Below the pieces are notes generated by a model. The model made no database searches. It saw only the letters and a program-made list of their open reading frames with translations, and was not told the origin of the DNA. DNA of 64,000 nucleotides from contig OZ345360.1 of assembly GCA_977006965.1 (NCBI GenBank), forward strand, positions 1,674,001-1,738,000, given 5' to 3'. Of this stretch, positions 20,420 to 29,353 are shown one piece after another (the first letter of the stretch is position 1; each line of letters opens with the position of its first letter). This stretch comes from Phymatolithon calcareum (taxonomy: Eukaryota; Rhodophyta; Florideophyceae; Hapalidiales). The position numbers and the translations under genes are program-made.

Positions 20420-20800
20420 TGGACTGCGTAGTATTGACTTTGCCAGTAAAGCTTCGTAGTCTTGCGAGGTCGGTGTGCCTAGTACGCCGACCTCATTTCG
20501 GAAAGCAACGTCGCCTTCGACTCGGCCCTCGTTGGGATGGGCGCGGCAAGTCACCAACGGTAGTGACTAAGCGCAGCGGTAGGCCTCGTGGCACGAGCGT
20601 GCCAGAGCCGGGCGTTCACTGTGACGTCCGGCTCCGCTTCCTGGTGGCGACGTCGCGGAGGAGCCTTTTTCCACCTATTGAACCCAGACATCGACGGCGA
20701 TGTACTGGGCGTCGTGCCCCTGTCGTAATGGCCGGCCGACCCCTTTGGTGGCCGCGCGATGTATAACAAAGAGGAACATTTCGCGAAATTCGGGAAGGAT

Positions 20801-20837
20801 TATCATACATTTGATACTCAGTGTCAAATGTATGATA
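20801..20837. terminator. Hairpin between convergent antisense ORF and pol
   Basis: 'tatcatacatttga' and 'tcaaatgtatgata' are perfect 14-bp arms; inner bases extend the stem to a 3-nt loop. Outer 'gggaag' (20792) and 'cttccc' (20848) also pair. It lies between the two convergent reading frames. A role in 3'-end formation is inference. Confidence 0.45.
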
Positions 20838-21068
20838 TGAAGGAACACTTCCCTACATTCAGAAAGCAATGTTGCTGACGCCCAACTCTACTTCCATCTC
20901 TGTGTCGCGGAAGTGAGCTTGTGACGTTGCAGGCTCTTGGTCTTCATGACGCCGTCGCCCCCTCGTGGCGTTTGCGAATGGGCGCTGGCTTCGCACCCGC
21001 GTTCGCGAAGTCGCCGGCAGCGGAACGGAGCGACGCCATCGTCGCACCGTTCTTACGGTCATCGACCC

Positions 21069-22187
21069 TTAGCAGGGTCGGCATGCCAGGCGTAGGTCCC
21101 TCGGCGTCTTCTTCCGTTGCCGACGGAAGAAGGCGCGCACTTTGCTGTAGGAGACGTCCCCAGGTTTCTGCCACGTGTCCGCATCGGCTCCGTATCCATG
21201 CCATCGGCAGCGTATGCCATCGCGCTCGTCGAAGTCGACGACGCGGTCGAGCACGTATTCGCCACCAGCCTCCGTAGGCTGGTGATCGAGCTGGGCATCG
21301 GTGCCGACTGGTAATGGCCGTGAGGCACCCTTGGCTTGTGTGACGCCACGGGGCGTCACACGGGGAGTGGAAGGTGTCGCCGCACTTCTGGCGTGCGTTT
21401 TCCCCGGAGATCCCCGTGGATCTGCTTCCGAATCGTGTGTTGTCGGCAAGTTTACAGTAGACATTGGCATTTGCGCCCTTCCTTTCGCACTGCCTTCGGT
21501 GTATACCTTGCCATGGGTGATGCCGCCCTTCGGGAGGCGGCCAAGCGCCGTCGCTTTCTCCTCCTCTTTGCGGTCTTTGATTGCATCGAGCATGCCGTCT
21601 TCGCGTCGATGGTACGCGCGAGACACACGATCCCGGTTGACCTTTTCAACTAAGCCGTCACGATCGAGAGTAACTGTACTCTCGTCGTGGGCGATGACCT
21701 CGTACGGCCCAGTGGCTTTCCATGTCAACCTATCGCGGCGTCTTTCACCTGAGCTCGCGTCCTCCGTGGGACCAGCTCGCTCTACGAAGACCCACTCACC
21801 CGTCTGCGGTTGAGTGAGTGGTCGAACGTGACGGTCAAACGCTTCCTTGTAAGAAGCTTGCGACTTCGCAAGCTCCTCCTTGGCGTCCGTCACCAGCGAG
21901 CGGATGTACCTGCGGAACCGGTTCCGAGCGCTCGGATGGCTGGCGCTCGTTTCAAACTCCGGGGTTCTCTCGATTACAATCGCTGCCGGTGGTGCAGTCA
22001 CCACCAAGTTGAACGGCGGCACCTTTGTCGACGCGTGGACTTGCGTGTTGTATGCGTAGGTGACTGCACCTACGAACTCTGGCCAGGTTTTGGGGTGCTC
22101 GCCTACGAACGCCCTCAAGCTGGCCAGCAGCGTGCGATTGAACCTCTCGGCCTGGCCGTTCGTCTGGGGGTGGTACGTTGACGTCAA
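21069..22187 (-). CDS. Element A integrase C-terminal half and chromodomain
   Basis: The frame starts within LTSTYHPQTNGQAERFNRT, the third catalytic block (Glu of the DDE triad). It continues through a basic, Pro/Thr-rich linker to YVLDRVVDFDERDGIRCRWHGYGADADTW. This is a chromodomain-like fold of about 50 residues, as in chromoviruses that target heterochromatin. It is joined upstream to 22196-23998 by a one-base frameshift near 22220, where a missing base in 'ttctctgctc' would restore FLCSHLGVRHALTS-like sequence. Confidence 0.85.
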   Translation of the reverse strand: MTSTYHPQTNGQAERFNRTLLASLRAFVGEHPKTWPEFVGAVTYAYNTQVHASTKVPPFNLVVTAPPAAIVIERTPEFETSASHPSARNRFRRYIRSLVTDAKEELAKSQASYKEAFDRHVRPLTQPQTGEWVFVERAGPTEDASSGERRRDRLTWKATGPYEVIAHDESTVTLDRDGLVEKVNRDRVSRAYHRREDGMLDAIKDRKEEEKATALGRLPKGGITHGKVYTEGSAKGRAQMPMSTVNLPTTHDSEADPRGSPGKTHARSAATPSTPRVTPRGVTQAKGASRPLPVGTDAQLDHQPTEAGGEYVLDRVVDFDERDGIRCRWHGYGADADTWQKPGDVSYSKVRAFFRRQRKKTPRDLRLACRPC

Positions 22188-22195
22188 CGCATGCC

Positions 22196-23998
22196 TTACC
22201 CCCAGATGCGAGCAGAGAACTCGAACATCTTTGAGGTGAATTGGCTCCCATTGTCCGTCACCACGTGGGCCGGCGCACCATAGGAGAATATCCAGAACTC
22301 CAAGAAGACTTTGGCGACCGCGATGGCGGTGATCGTCCTCATCGCGACGGCGCGGGTGAATTTCGAAAACCTGTCCGTCATCACGAGGATGAAGCGGTGG
22401 CCCGAAGTGGCACGAGGAAGTGGACCGAGTATGTCGACTGCGACGTACTCGAGCGGTCCGTTCGCTGGGAACAGATTCAAAGGTGACTGGTGTGTCCGCA
22501 GCTTCACTCGTTCTCTGGCGCAGGCGTCACATCGAAGGCAGCAACTCCGGACGTCTGAGATCATCAGTGGCCAGTACATGCTACGGCGCATGGTGTAGTA
22601 CTGCCGAGAGACACCCGGGTGTCCAGCCACAGGCGTATGGTGCGCGAGATAGAGCGCTCGGGCCCTCAATATCTTCGGAATGAAGGCCTGTTCGGCACCG
22701 TCAACTGTGGCGATGCGAACTATAAGGCCGCGTGTGTCGAATTCGTAATCGCGTGTCTCACCGTGGTCAATGAGTTTGGTGATCTTCCGGCACTCGTCGT
22801 CCTCCGCCTGCGCCTTGAGCAGCTCATCAACGGTGATGAGCTCAATTCTAGCCTCTTCAAGGGAAAATGCCTCACACGCGTCAGGTGCCTGGTGCTCACG
22901 GTTCAAGACCTCTTCTTCGAAGTCCCAGTCGTGGCGGTCCCAGGACGCGACGTTCACCTTCTTGTTCAACGTAGGGCAAGAAGGGTGGTCGACGAGGTAC
23001 ACGGGGAGGTCGACGTCGACCTCCACGTCACAGTGACCATAGGTGGGCAGGCGAGAGACAGCGTCTGCAACGACGTTATCGCTGCCCTTCTTATACTTGA
23101 CTTCGAAGTCGAAGTCCTGTAACCTGAGCGCCCATCTTGCAAGCCGACCGGTCGGATCATGCAAGTTGAAGACCCAACGGAGGGCCTGGTGGTCAGTGTA
23201 CACTACGAAGTGCCGACCCCACAGGTACGGGTGGAGTGTCTGTACCGCGAATATGATGGCCAAAGCCTCGCGTTCTCCGGCGCTGTAGTTCCGCTCCGCT
23301 TCCGTGAGCGAGCGGGACCAGAATCCAATTGGATGTCGGACGCCGTCGTCCCCTTCCTGGAACAGGGCGCAGCCCGCTTGGTAGGCGCTGGCGTCCGTAT
23401 CGAGAGAATACTTCTTCTCGGGGTCAGGTAGCTGGAGGACTGGCGGAGCGGTCAACGTTGACCGCAGCAGCTCGAACGCCTCCCTCGTCTCCTCCGTAGG
23501 AGGCGGAAGGTGGAATCCTTGGCCCTTCATAAGCAGCCGGTTGAGTGGAGCGGCGACGTGCGCAAAGTTAGGCACGAAGCGGCGATACATATTGCACATG
23601 CCCAGGAAGCTCCGTAGCTCCGTCTGGGTTGTGGGGTATAGGGACTTCGTTATGCTCTGCATGTTCTTCGTGGCCCCTTCTAACCGTCCGGGGCTGACGA
23701 CGTGCCCAAGGTAGTCGACTGTTCGACTGAAGAACTTGCACTTTCGCATGTTCAGCGACAATCCGGCATCGTGCAGGATTGAGAGCACCTCGGCGACGTC
23801 GCCTAGGTGTTCCTCAAAGGACTTGGAGAAGATTATGACATCGTCTACGTAGACGAGGCAAGTCTTCCACTTGATTCCTGCGAGGAGGATGTCCAGTGTG
23901 CGCTGGTATGAGGCTGGGGCGTTGCAGAGACCGAACGGCATGCGCTTGTACTGGAACGAAGGTGGTGAACGCCGTCTTCGGCCTATCCTTGACGGCAA
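22196..23998 (-). CDS. Element A RT C-terminal part, RNase H and integrase core
   Basis: The frame contains FQYKRMPFGLCNAPASYQ and the RT active site LVYVDDVIIFS. FLGMCNMYRRFVPNFA and the Ty3-type RNase H (YSLDTDASAYQAG, YSAGEREALAI, YTDHQALRWV) follow. The integrase has an HHCC zinc domain (HHTPVAGHPGVSR, CLRCDAC) and catalytic Asp in VAVDILGPLP and VVTDNGSQF. The first residues before FQYKR are out of frame. The RT N-terminus lies in 23814-25802. Confidence 0.9.
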   Translation of the reverse strand: MPSRIGRRRRSPPSFQYKRMPFGLCNAPASYQRTLDILLAGIKWKTCLVYVDDVIIFSKSFEEHLGDVAEVLSILHDAGLSLNMRKCKFFSRTVDYLGHVVSPGRLEGATKNMQSITKSLYPTTQTELRSFLGMCNMYRRFVPNFAHVAAPLNRLLMKGQGFHLPPPTEETREAFELLRSTLTAPPVLQLPDPEKKYSLDTDASAYQAGCALFQEGDDGVRHPIGFWSRSLTEAERNYSAGEREALAIIFAVQTLHPYLWGRHFVVYTDHQALRWVFNLHDPTGRLARWALRLQDFDFEVKYKKGSDNVVADAVSRLPTYGHCDVEVDVDLPVYLVDHPSCPTLNKKVNVASWDRHDWDFEEEVLNREHQAPDACEAFSLEEARIELITVDELLKAQAEDDECRKITKLIDHGETRDYEFDTRGLIVRIATVDGAEQAFIPKILRARALYLAHHTPVAGHPGVSRQYYTMRRSMYWPLMISDVRSCCLRCDACARERVKLRTHQSPLNLFPANGPLEYVAVDILGPLPRATSGHRFILVMTDRFSKFTRAVAMRTITAIAVAKVFLEFWIFSYGAPAHVVTDNGSQFTSKMFEFSARIWG

Positions 23999-25802
23999 GG
24001 GGGATCTGCCAGAAGCCCCAGTTACAGTCCAGCGTGGAGAAGAACTGGGCGTCGCCTAGGCTATCAAGGCAGTCCTCCATGCGCGGCAACGGGTACCTGT
24101 CCTTGATGGTTACCGAGTTGAGGCGACGATAGTCGACACAGAACCTGAGCGTGCCGTCCGGCTTCGGAGCCAGTACGACTGGAGCAGCCCACTCGGAGCG
24201 GGCTGGCTCAATGATGTCCTGGTCAATCATCTCGTTTATCGTGTTCTTGATGACCTTGCGCGCGTAAGGGCCGGCCCTGTACGGCTGTGAGAATTGTGGC
24301 CTTCCGCCTTCTTCGATGTCGATGTGGTGCTCGGTCCCGTTGACCTTGCCCACTTTTCCCGGCCGCCACATTTCTTTGAATGGTTCGAGCATACCACGAA
24401 CCTTTGTTTGGTCATCGCCGTCGATGTCTGGGAGCGGGATTTCGTCGACGCTGACGATGTCCGGCTTGCGCTCCTTCTTGGTGTTCAGGTGCGTGAACGC
24501 CCTACTTTCTTGTTGTGATAGCGGTTTGTGGGACTGGCCGTTCAGTGACTCACCCGCCACCCCCTCCTTAACGTTAAGGTCGGGTGATACTTCGAGGACA
24601 CAGTCGGCATGGGGCGCTCCCACTGTGGACGCCAGGCACATGTGCTTGCGTATCGTGACGGGGCGGTCGGAGAGGTTGGCTACCTGGACCATGAAGGGTA
24701 CGAGCGGTCGGATGTCAGCGACACCGTTTGCCACGACGCAACGGTACTTATCGAAGAGGGATGGCTTGGACGTGAGGATATGGAGTCCACGCATGGCGCC
24801 TTGCACGGGTACGAACCCTTGTGTGCGGGGAGGGAGGGTGACGGTTGCCGTCGACCGGAGTCTCCAGTGGGCTGATTGGCTTCGTGTGGAGAGCATCCTC
24901 GACTCAGTGGTCGAAGTATGCGTCGGGTTTGTCGCGCGCCTTCGCGCGATGGGAACCGTGTCTCCATTGAGCAGCTCCAGGCACCGTCGCTGGATGCGGA
25001 TGTCCTCCACGGCATTATCCATGAACTCACACCCCAAAAGGACATCGGCATTCAAAGTCTTGGAAACCACGAAGGCGTGGTTCGTTGTCTGAGTGCCGAC
25101 GTTAACCGGCAGGCGGACTATGCCCTCAGTAGCAAGTCCGTGGCCAGAGGCGCTGGCGAGGTTGACCACTTCTCTGGAAGTGTCGATGGTCGCGAGGGCT
25201 GCTGCCGAGACGAGGTCCTCACGGATGAGGTTCGGGCCCGCCCCTGTGTCGACTACGGCAAGGAGGCGGAGCCAGTCGCCTGGGCCGACTTCGACCTTGG
25301 CGTCAACCTTGTAGTTGATGCCCGACAACTTGCAGATGGGGTCCACCCTATACTCGTCAAGCGTAAGTTTTGGCGGTAGCCCATACGGCGTTTCTCGAAT
25401 CGACGTTGGCGACTTCGTCAACGTTGGGGGCGACAGGTAAGAACAAGGGGCAACAGTGCCTGTGATTTTACCTGGGAACTGATTCGACTTGGGAAGAGGG
25501 GAGGCGCAAGTACGGAAGCGGGCCGCCTTGCGCAAGGGGAGCACGCTCGCCGTGACCACCGTTGGTCGTGGTGAGGTGACTAGGGGCGGGTCGCAACGGT
25601 GCGAACCCGCTCCTAGTTTTTCTGGGCCTGGACGGTAAGCCGGGCGGTCCTGGAACAGGAGGAGCGTCGTCCGGAGCTGGCTGTGTCCCCGTGGGCGCAG
25701 TCGGCTTCTTCGAATCCGGAGCCTGGTTGATGCTCTGCAACCAGAGGCGTTGCCACTCCAAGAGACGGCCAAAGTTGGTCGTCTTCCAGGACTCGAAGTC
25801 AC
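23814..25802 (-). CDS. Element A protease and RT N-terminal part
   Basis: An aspartic protease is seen at LLAVVDTGAGPNLI (DTG active site), with NADVLLGCEFM near the end of the domain. RT blocks follow: WAAPVVLAPKPDGTLRFCVDYRRLN and FFSTLDCNWGFWQIPLA. The frame leaves RT near 23950-23962 (after KTAFTT), where it should pass into FQYKRMPFG. The ORF overlaps gag by about 335 nt in another frame, so gag-pol expression would need a frameshift. Confidence 0.9.
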   Translation of the reverse strand: MTSSPGRRPTLAVSWSGNASGCRASTRLRIRRSRLRPRGHSQLRTTLLLFQDRPAYRPGPEKLGAGSHRCDPPLVTSPRPTVVTASVLPLRKAARFRTCASPLPKSNQFPGKITGTVAPCSYLSPPTLTKSPTSIRETPYGLPPKLTLDEYRVDPICKLSGINYKVDAKVEVGPGDWLRLLAVVDTGAGPNLIREDLVSAAALATIDTSREVVNLASASGHGLATEGIVRLPVNVGTQTTNHAFVVSKTLNADVLLGCEFMDNAVEDIRIQRRCLELLNGDTVPIARRRATNPTHTSTTESRMLSTRSQSAHWRLRSTATVTLPPRTQGFVPVQGAMRGLHILTSKPSLFDKYRCVVANGVADIRPLVPFMVQVANLSDRPVTIRKHMCLASTVGAPHADCVLEVSPDLNVKEGVAGESLNGQSHKPLSQQESRAFTHLNTKKERKPDIVSVDEIPLPDIDGDDQTKVRGMLEPFKEMWRPGKVGKVNGTEHHIDIEEGGRPQFSQPYRAGPYARKVIKNTINEMIDQDIIEPARSEWAAPVVLAPKPDGTLRFCVDYRRLNSVTIKDRYPLPRMEDCLDSLGDAQFFSTLDCNWGFWQIPLAVKDRPKTAFTTFVPVQAHAVRSLQRPSLIPAHTGHPPRRNQVEDLPRLRRRCHNLLQVL

Positions 25803-27135
25803 GGTCGTTGCGGCCGCGATGCCTGCATTCGATGCTCCGGTGCCCGAGGATGTAACAGATGAAACATACCAGGGGAATCAAGGGGTTCTCTCTCGTACGT
25901 GTGGTCTCTGGCGACTGCTGCGGACGAGGGGGATACCTAGGTCGGCCATCTTGGACAGCGTGCACCTCCTCCATGTACTGGCCCGGGGTCATGTCTCCCG
26001 GTCGGGTGGAGTACTCCACCGTGGGAGTATAGCCCGAGTCCGATGGTGGAGGCAGCTCCTCTCCTTCCATCATGGCCACCGCGTCGTCGCGGTGGCGCTG
26101 GGCATACGATGGGGGAGGAATGTCGTGAGTGCTCGACTTAGGCACATCGGACCATTCCCGGTACAGGCGGCGCCTATGGCTATCCACCGCGAGGGCCTTG
26201 AATCGGACATCCTTCGACTTCTGCGCGTCGGCGCGCAGGTTCGTGTGCGACTTGTGAATCGCACTGGCAATATTCGATATCTTGGACAAAGCAGCCGGTC
26301 CCTTGAACTTGTGCGCTTCGAGGCGCACGAGTTCACGGACATTCTGGGGCAGGTTTCTGATGAACCGGTTCACCAGCGCATCCTGTGGGTATGCTCCGGC
26401 CAGATCCCTGGCGGCTGACGTTAGTCGTACGCGAAAATCCTCGATGGACTCCCTTGGGTTCATGCGAAGGTCTTCAAGCTCGTCGATGGCGTTCTCGATA
26501 TTCGAGTCTGTTGCGTATGTCTCGAGGAGAAATTGTACCGCGTGGGGCCAGGCGTTGAATCCTCCATAGCCCCCTTCGGCATCGTCCATCATGGCCTGGA
26601 AGGTGTACTTCGGCTCGCCGTTGAGGAAGTGCGCCGTGAGTTGCAACGCTGCACACTCTGGGATATCCTCGCCGTCAAGGGCTCTCTTGAATGACGCCAA
26701 AAAGTTGAGGATGCCAACCGGGTTCTTGCCATCGAAGGTATTCCGCTCCATCTGATGCTTAAGTCGACGTGACCAAATGCCCAGATTCCTTGACACCTCC
26801 GGAGTGAGGACCGTTCCCAAGTTCTCCAGGCGATAACGGCGGTATGAGAGCGCCCTCGTGAAGCGCTCATCGGCTGGCTTGATCTCGACTATACCATGCT
26901 CGGGCGGGCCCATCAACGTTGATGGAGCCAGCACTGAGCGGGTTACCGTGGAGTCTTCATGCCAAACTGTCCGCGGGGACCTCCTCGTCTTCGGGGAGGC
27001 GCCCATGGTGGTGCGCACCTCTGACTTCGGCGGTGCGCTCCTGGCGGTTCCATATCCCTCATGAACCAGCTCCTTCTCCGTGGATTCCTCGTCAGAGTCT
27101 TCTTCGAGTCCGCTGCGATGTAGCGGCGGTGCCAA
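25468..27135 (-). CDS. Element A gag, main part
   Basis: A retrotransposon gag domain spans about residues 100-330 (FDGKNPVGILNFLASFKRAL, NAIDELEDLRMNPRESIEDF, RFIRNLPQNVRELV). A CCHC knuckle CFICYILGHRSIEC lies near residue 435. A Pro-rich tail follows. The frame is continuous with 27193-27882 except for one TAG. Gag assembles the particle and binds RNA. Confidence 0.85.
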   Translation of the reverse strand: MAPPLHRSGLEEDSDEESTEKELVHEGYGTARSAPPKSEVRTTMGASPKTRRSPRTVWHEDSTVTRSVLAPSTLMGPPEHGIVEIKPADERFTRALSYRRYRLENLGTVLTPEVSRNLGIWSRRLKHQMERNTFDGKNPVGILNFLASFKRALDGEDIPECAALQLTAHFLNGEPKYTFQAMMDDAEGGYGGFNAWPHAVQFLLETYATDSNIENAIDELEDLRMNPRESIEDFRVRLTSAARDLAGAYPQDALVNRFIRNLPQNVRELVRLEAHKFKGPAALSKISNIASAIHKSHTNLRADAQKSKDVRFKALAVDSHRRRLYREWSDVPKSSTHDIPPPSYAQRHRDDAVAMMEGEELPPPSDSGYTPTVEYSTRPGDMTPGQYMEEVHAVQDGRPRYPPRPQQSPETTRTRENPLIPLVCFICYILGHRSIECRHRGRNDRDFESWKTTNFGRLLEWQRLWLQSINQAPDSKKPTAPTGTQPAPDDAPPVPGPPGLPSRPRKTRSGFAPLRPAPSHLTTTNGGHGERAPLAQGGPLPYLRLPSSQVESVPR

Positions 27136-27192
27136 CGGTAGCGCCGTCGTTCCTTGGGCACGTGCAGACCGTGGGTTCCCGAAGGCGCGGAC

Positions 27193-27882
27193 CTAGTCGG
27201 ATAACTGGTCCACACGGAGTGCCAGCTTGTCGAAGTCCTTGGCCGGAGTGTAGTCACTTAACGACTTCTTGATGTCTTCCTGGAGCTGGACGCGCTGGAC
27301 GGCCAGAGTAGCGGAAATATCCTCCCGGAAGGATTGGCGCAGCATGTCGACTCGACCACTAGCTCGGACCGCCTCGGCGCGGGTCCACTCTCCGAACATA
27401 TCCTTCAAGAGGTCCGTCATCCTACGGACATCTCCACCTTGGCGCGCACTGCCGTCAGTGGCCTCTCTCTTGTGACTCCCCGTGGAGTCGGAGCCGTCGT
27501 CGGCAACGTCGTGTTCGCTCGGCGACCTTGACCCGTCATCACCACGGGGGTCGCCAACGCTGGCGAATTGGGAAGCAGATCGAGGTATTGGCACAGGCGA
27601 CGTCGCCCGTGCCGGCCTCAACGGAGGAAGGCTGGAAGGTCCAGCCTTGGTGGTCTTCCCTCTCTTGCTGTACAACAGCCGCTCGTGCAACGGCAGCGGG
27701 GGCAGGACCTCCTGCCCCGTCAATCGCGCAGAGCGACGACGTACTGGGGTACAGTGCGAAACCGAAGTCGGTTTCACCGGGTTCCTGGATGAGGGGCCCG
27801 ACTCGACAACGGTGTCGGTCGGGTCTTGAGAAACTTGGTCTCGGTCTTGATTGTGAGACCGAGTCTCAGTCGGGTCTACCAT
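27193..27882 (-). CDS. Element A gag, N-terminal part
   Basis: The ORF begins about 120 bp after the LTR. It is Ser/Arg/Pro-rich and then coiled-coil-like (MTDLLKDMFGEWTRAEAV, VQLQEDIKKSL). It ends at a TAG (27193-27195), after which the same frame continues into the main gag ORF. The break is therefore a nonsense mutation, a readthrough site, or a base error. Confidence 0.7.
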   Translation of the reverse strand: MVDPTETRSHNQDRDQVSQDPTDTVVESGPSSRNPVKPTSVSHCTPVRRRSARLTGQEVLPPLPLHERLLYSKRGKTTKAGPSSLPPLRPARATSPVPIPRSASQFASVGDPRGDDGSRSPSEHDVADDGSDSTGSHKREATDGSARQGGDVRRMTDLLKDMFGEWTRAEAVRASGRVDMLRQSFREDISATLAVQRVQLQEDIKKSLSDYTPAKDFDKLALRVDQLSD

Positions 27883-27981
27883 CTTGATAGAACCGACGGC
27901 GGTCTTATACGAGTTTTGCCCGCTTTCGGAGGCGCTTCCTTGAAGAGACGTGGTTCTTGGCCCGAGATCACCTTTGATCTT

Positions 27982-27997
27982 CTAGGTCGGGAGACCA
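27982..27997 (-). other. Primer-binding site of element A
   Basis: The - strand reads TGGTCTCCCGACCTAG one base after the LTR. TGG matches the CCA of a tRNA 3' end. The priming tRNA cannot be named without the host tRNA set. Confidence 0.6.
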
Positions 27998-27998
27998 C

Positions 27999-28607
27999 TG
28001 TAACGAAACGGTTCGTTCGGTGGTAGCTCAGGGTGAACGACCGTTTGTTCCGTGTGCACCTGAGGCAGACGGTTAGTGGGCCAGAAAGCGGGTGGTAGAG
28101 CGGTTTGGCGTCACTCCCAACGGTGGAAGTGACGCCGGGGTGGACTGTAAACACCCCGAAGTGTCTAGGACGGCGGTAGTGATCGACAGACACGAGGCGA
28201 TCACCCTACGCAGGGTTTAGCAGGGGTAGACAAGCCGATCAACGTCAAAGGTGACGTGGTGAGGCAAGCCGGCACGTCGCAGGCGACGTAGCAAAAGTGG
28301 TAACACAGGGGTTTCCCTTAGCAACACACACTCAGTGGGGTCAGAACGGCGGTCGTTGGCGAGCCCTGGGTCCTAAATCCCTTGGGAGCCTTGACGGTGG
28401 CTGAGCCAGTCGAGTGTGTGTGTGCTTCCGAAAACCCCTTGTTCGTTTATTCACTCGCCGACGACGGCGGTTAAGTGCTATGCTACCTAAGCGCTGGACA
28501 CGTGGCTAGCGCGTCGCTAACTAGAAGTTTCGCGGGATTCGGACAGCGTGTCCACGTGTACACGCTGTCAAAGGGGGTCGGGAACAGTCCCATTTTGTAT
28601 TATCACA
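27999..28607 (-). repeat. Element A 5' LTR
   Basis: 609 bp, TG...CA, about 99.7% identical to 17583-18191. TGTTC follows directly at 28608-28612. Confidence 0.95.
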
Positions 28608-28612
28608 TGTTC

Positions 28613-29254
28613 ACGCCTATTAGCCACCCTATTCTCACCTCTCTTGATCCATCTGAGATTATCAGGTTCATGGACAAGAGGACACAGTACGAGTTACAGA
28701 TTTCTGAGAAGCAAAAGGAGATTCCTTCGGTATCTCCAGCAAGTTTTCTTGTCTCCGTCGACCCTCAGTTACTTCGCAGCATGCACTTTATGGGCGAATT
28801 CGACGAAGTTGCTCCTCATGCTGAACTCAAGTACATAAACCCCGACCACATCAAGACCGTACTCGATACATTTGTTAAAAACGCTAGCTCCAGGGCACCC
28901 GATACACAGATTCTAGAGGCAGCACTTGTTGGTCTACGCACACCAACACACATCACGGATGCAAGCGCAAGAATCAAGCAGCTTGTTGCCGACTATCTCA
29001 AGCGTATGGCGGACATTGTCTATTCAGCGTTCAAGGACACAAACCCAAAAATGACGGTTCAGCACCTCACGAGGGCACTGCACCCCATTGCTCTGAAGAA
29101 ACAGATTGAAAAAGACATGGATTACAGGCCGGACTTAAAAAAGGATGTCCGAAAGTTTATCAAGAATGTTGCAGAACAGGCTGAACACATTGAGAAAGCG
29201 AAGAGTTTTTGGAGCGACATCAAAGGCCCCAGCTCGAGCTCCAAGTCATCCTGA
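28613..29254 (+). pseudogene. Element B gag, main part
   Basis: After the nested insertion the frame reads TPISHPILTSLDPSEIIRFM, QYELQISEKQ and TVQHLTRALHP, a helical gag-like protein. It ends at TGA (29252-29254). The zinc-knuckle region follows in shifted frames (KAPAKGQPQKS, then WPIHFEKGFRHFLRDCKDC). The ORF appears to start in the LTR of element A, but that part is not original. Confidence 0.7.
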
Positions 29255-29353
29255 TTCTTCCGGAAAGGCGCCTGCAAAAGGTCAACCTCAAAAATCTCCC
29301 ACCAACGCACGGACGAAGAACAACATGTCTAAGACGATATTAAGCCTTTTTGC

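Larger units (their letters stand above)
17583..28607 (-). mobile_element. Ty3/gypsy chromovirus-like element A with antisense ORF
   Basis: The 609-bp LTRs (17583-18191 and 27999-28607) begin TG and end CA. They differ at about two positions. TGTTC is duplicated at 17578-17582 and 28608-28612. The sense strand is -: a PBS-like sequence lies beside the LTR at 27999 and a polypurine tract beside the LTR at 18191. The order is gag, protease, RT, RNase H, integrase and chromodomain, then a 2.2-kb antisense ORF before the 3' LTR. At 11.0 kb it is about twice the length of element B. Confidence 0.95.

Noticed and set aside
24316-25092. 258-codon + strand ORF
   Set aside because: Antisense shadow of the element A protease-RT frame; no motif, and GC-rich codons reduce stops.
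25750-26418. 222-codon + strand ORF
   Set aside because: Antisense shadow of element A gag.
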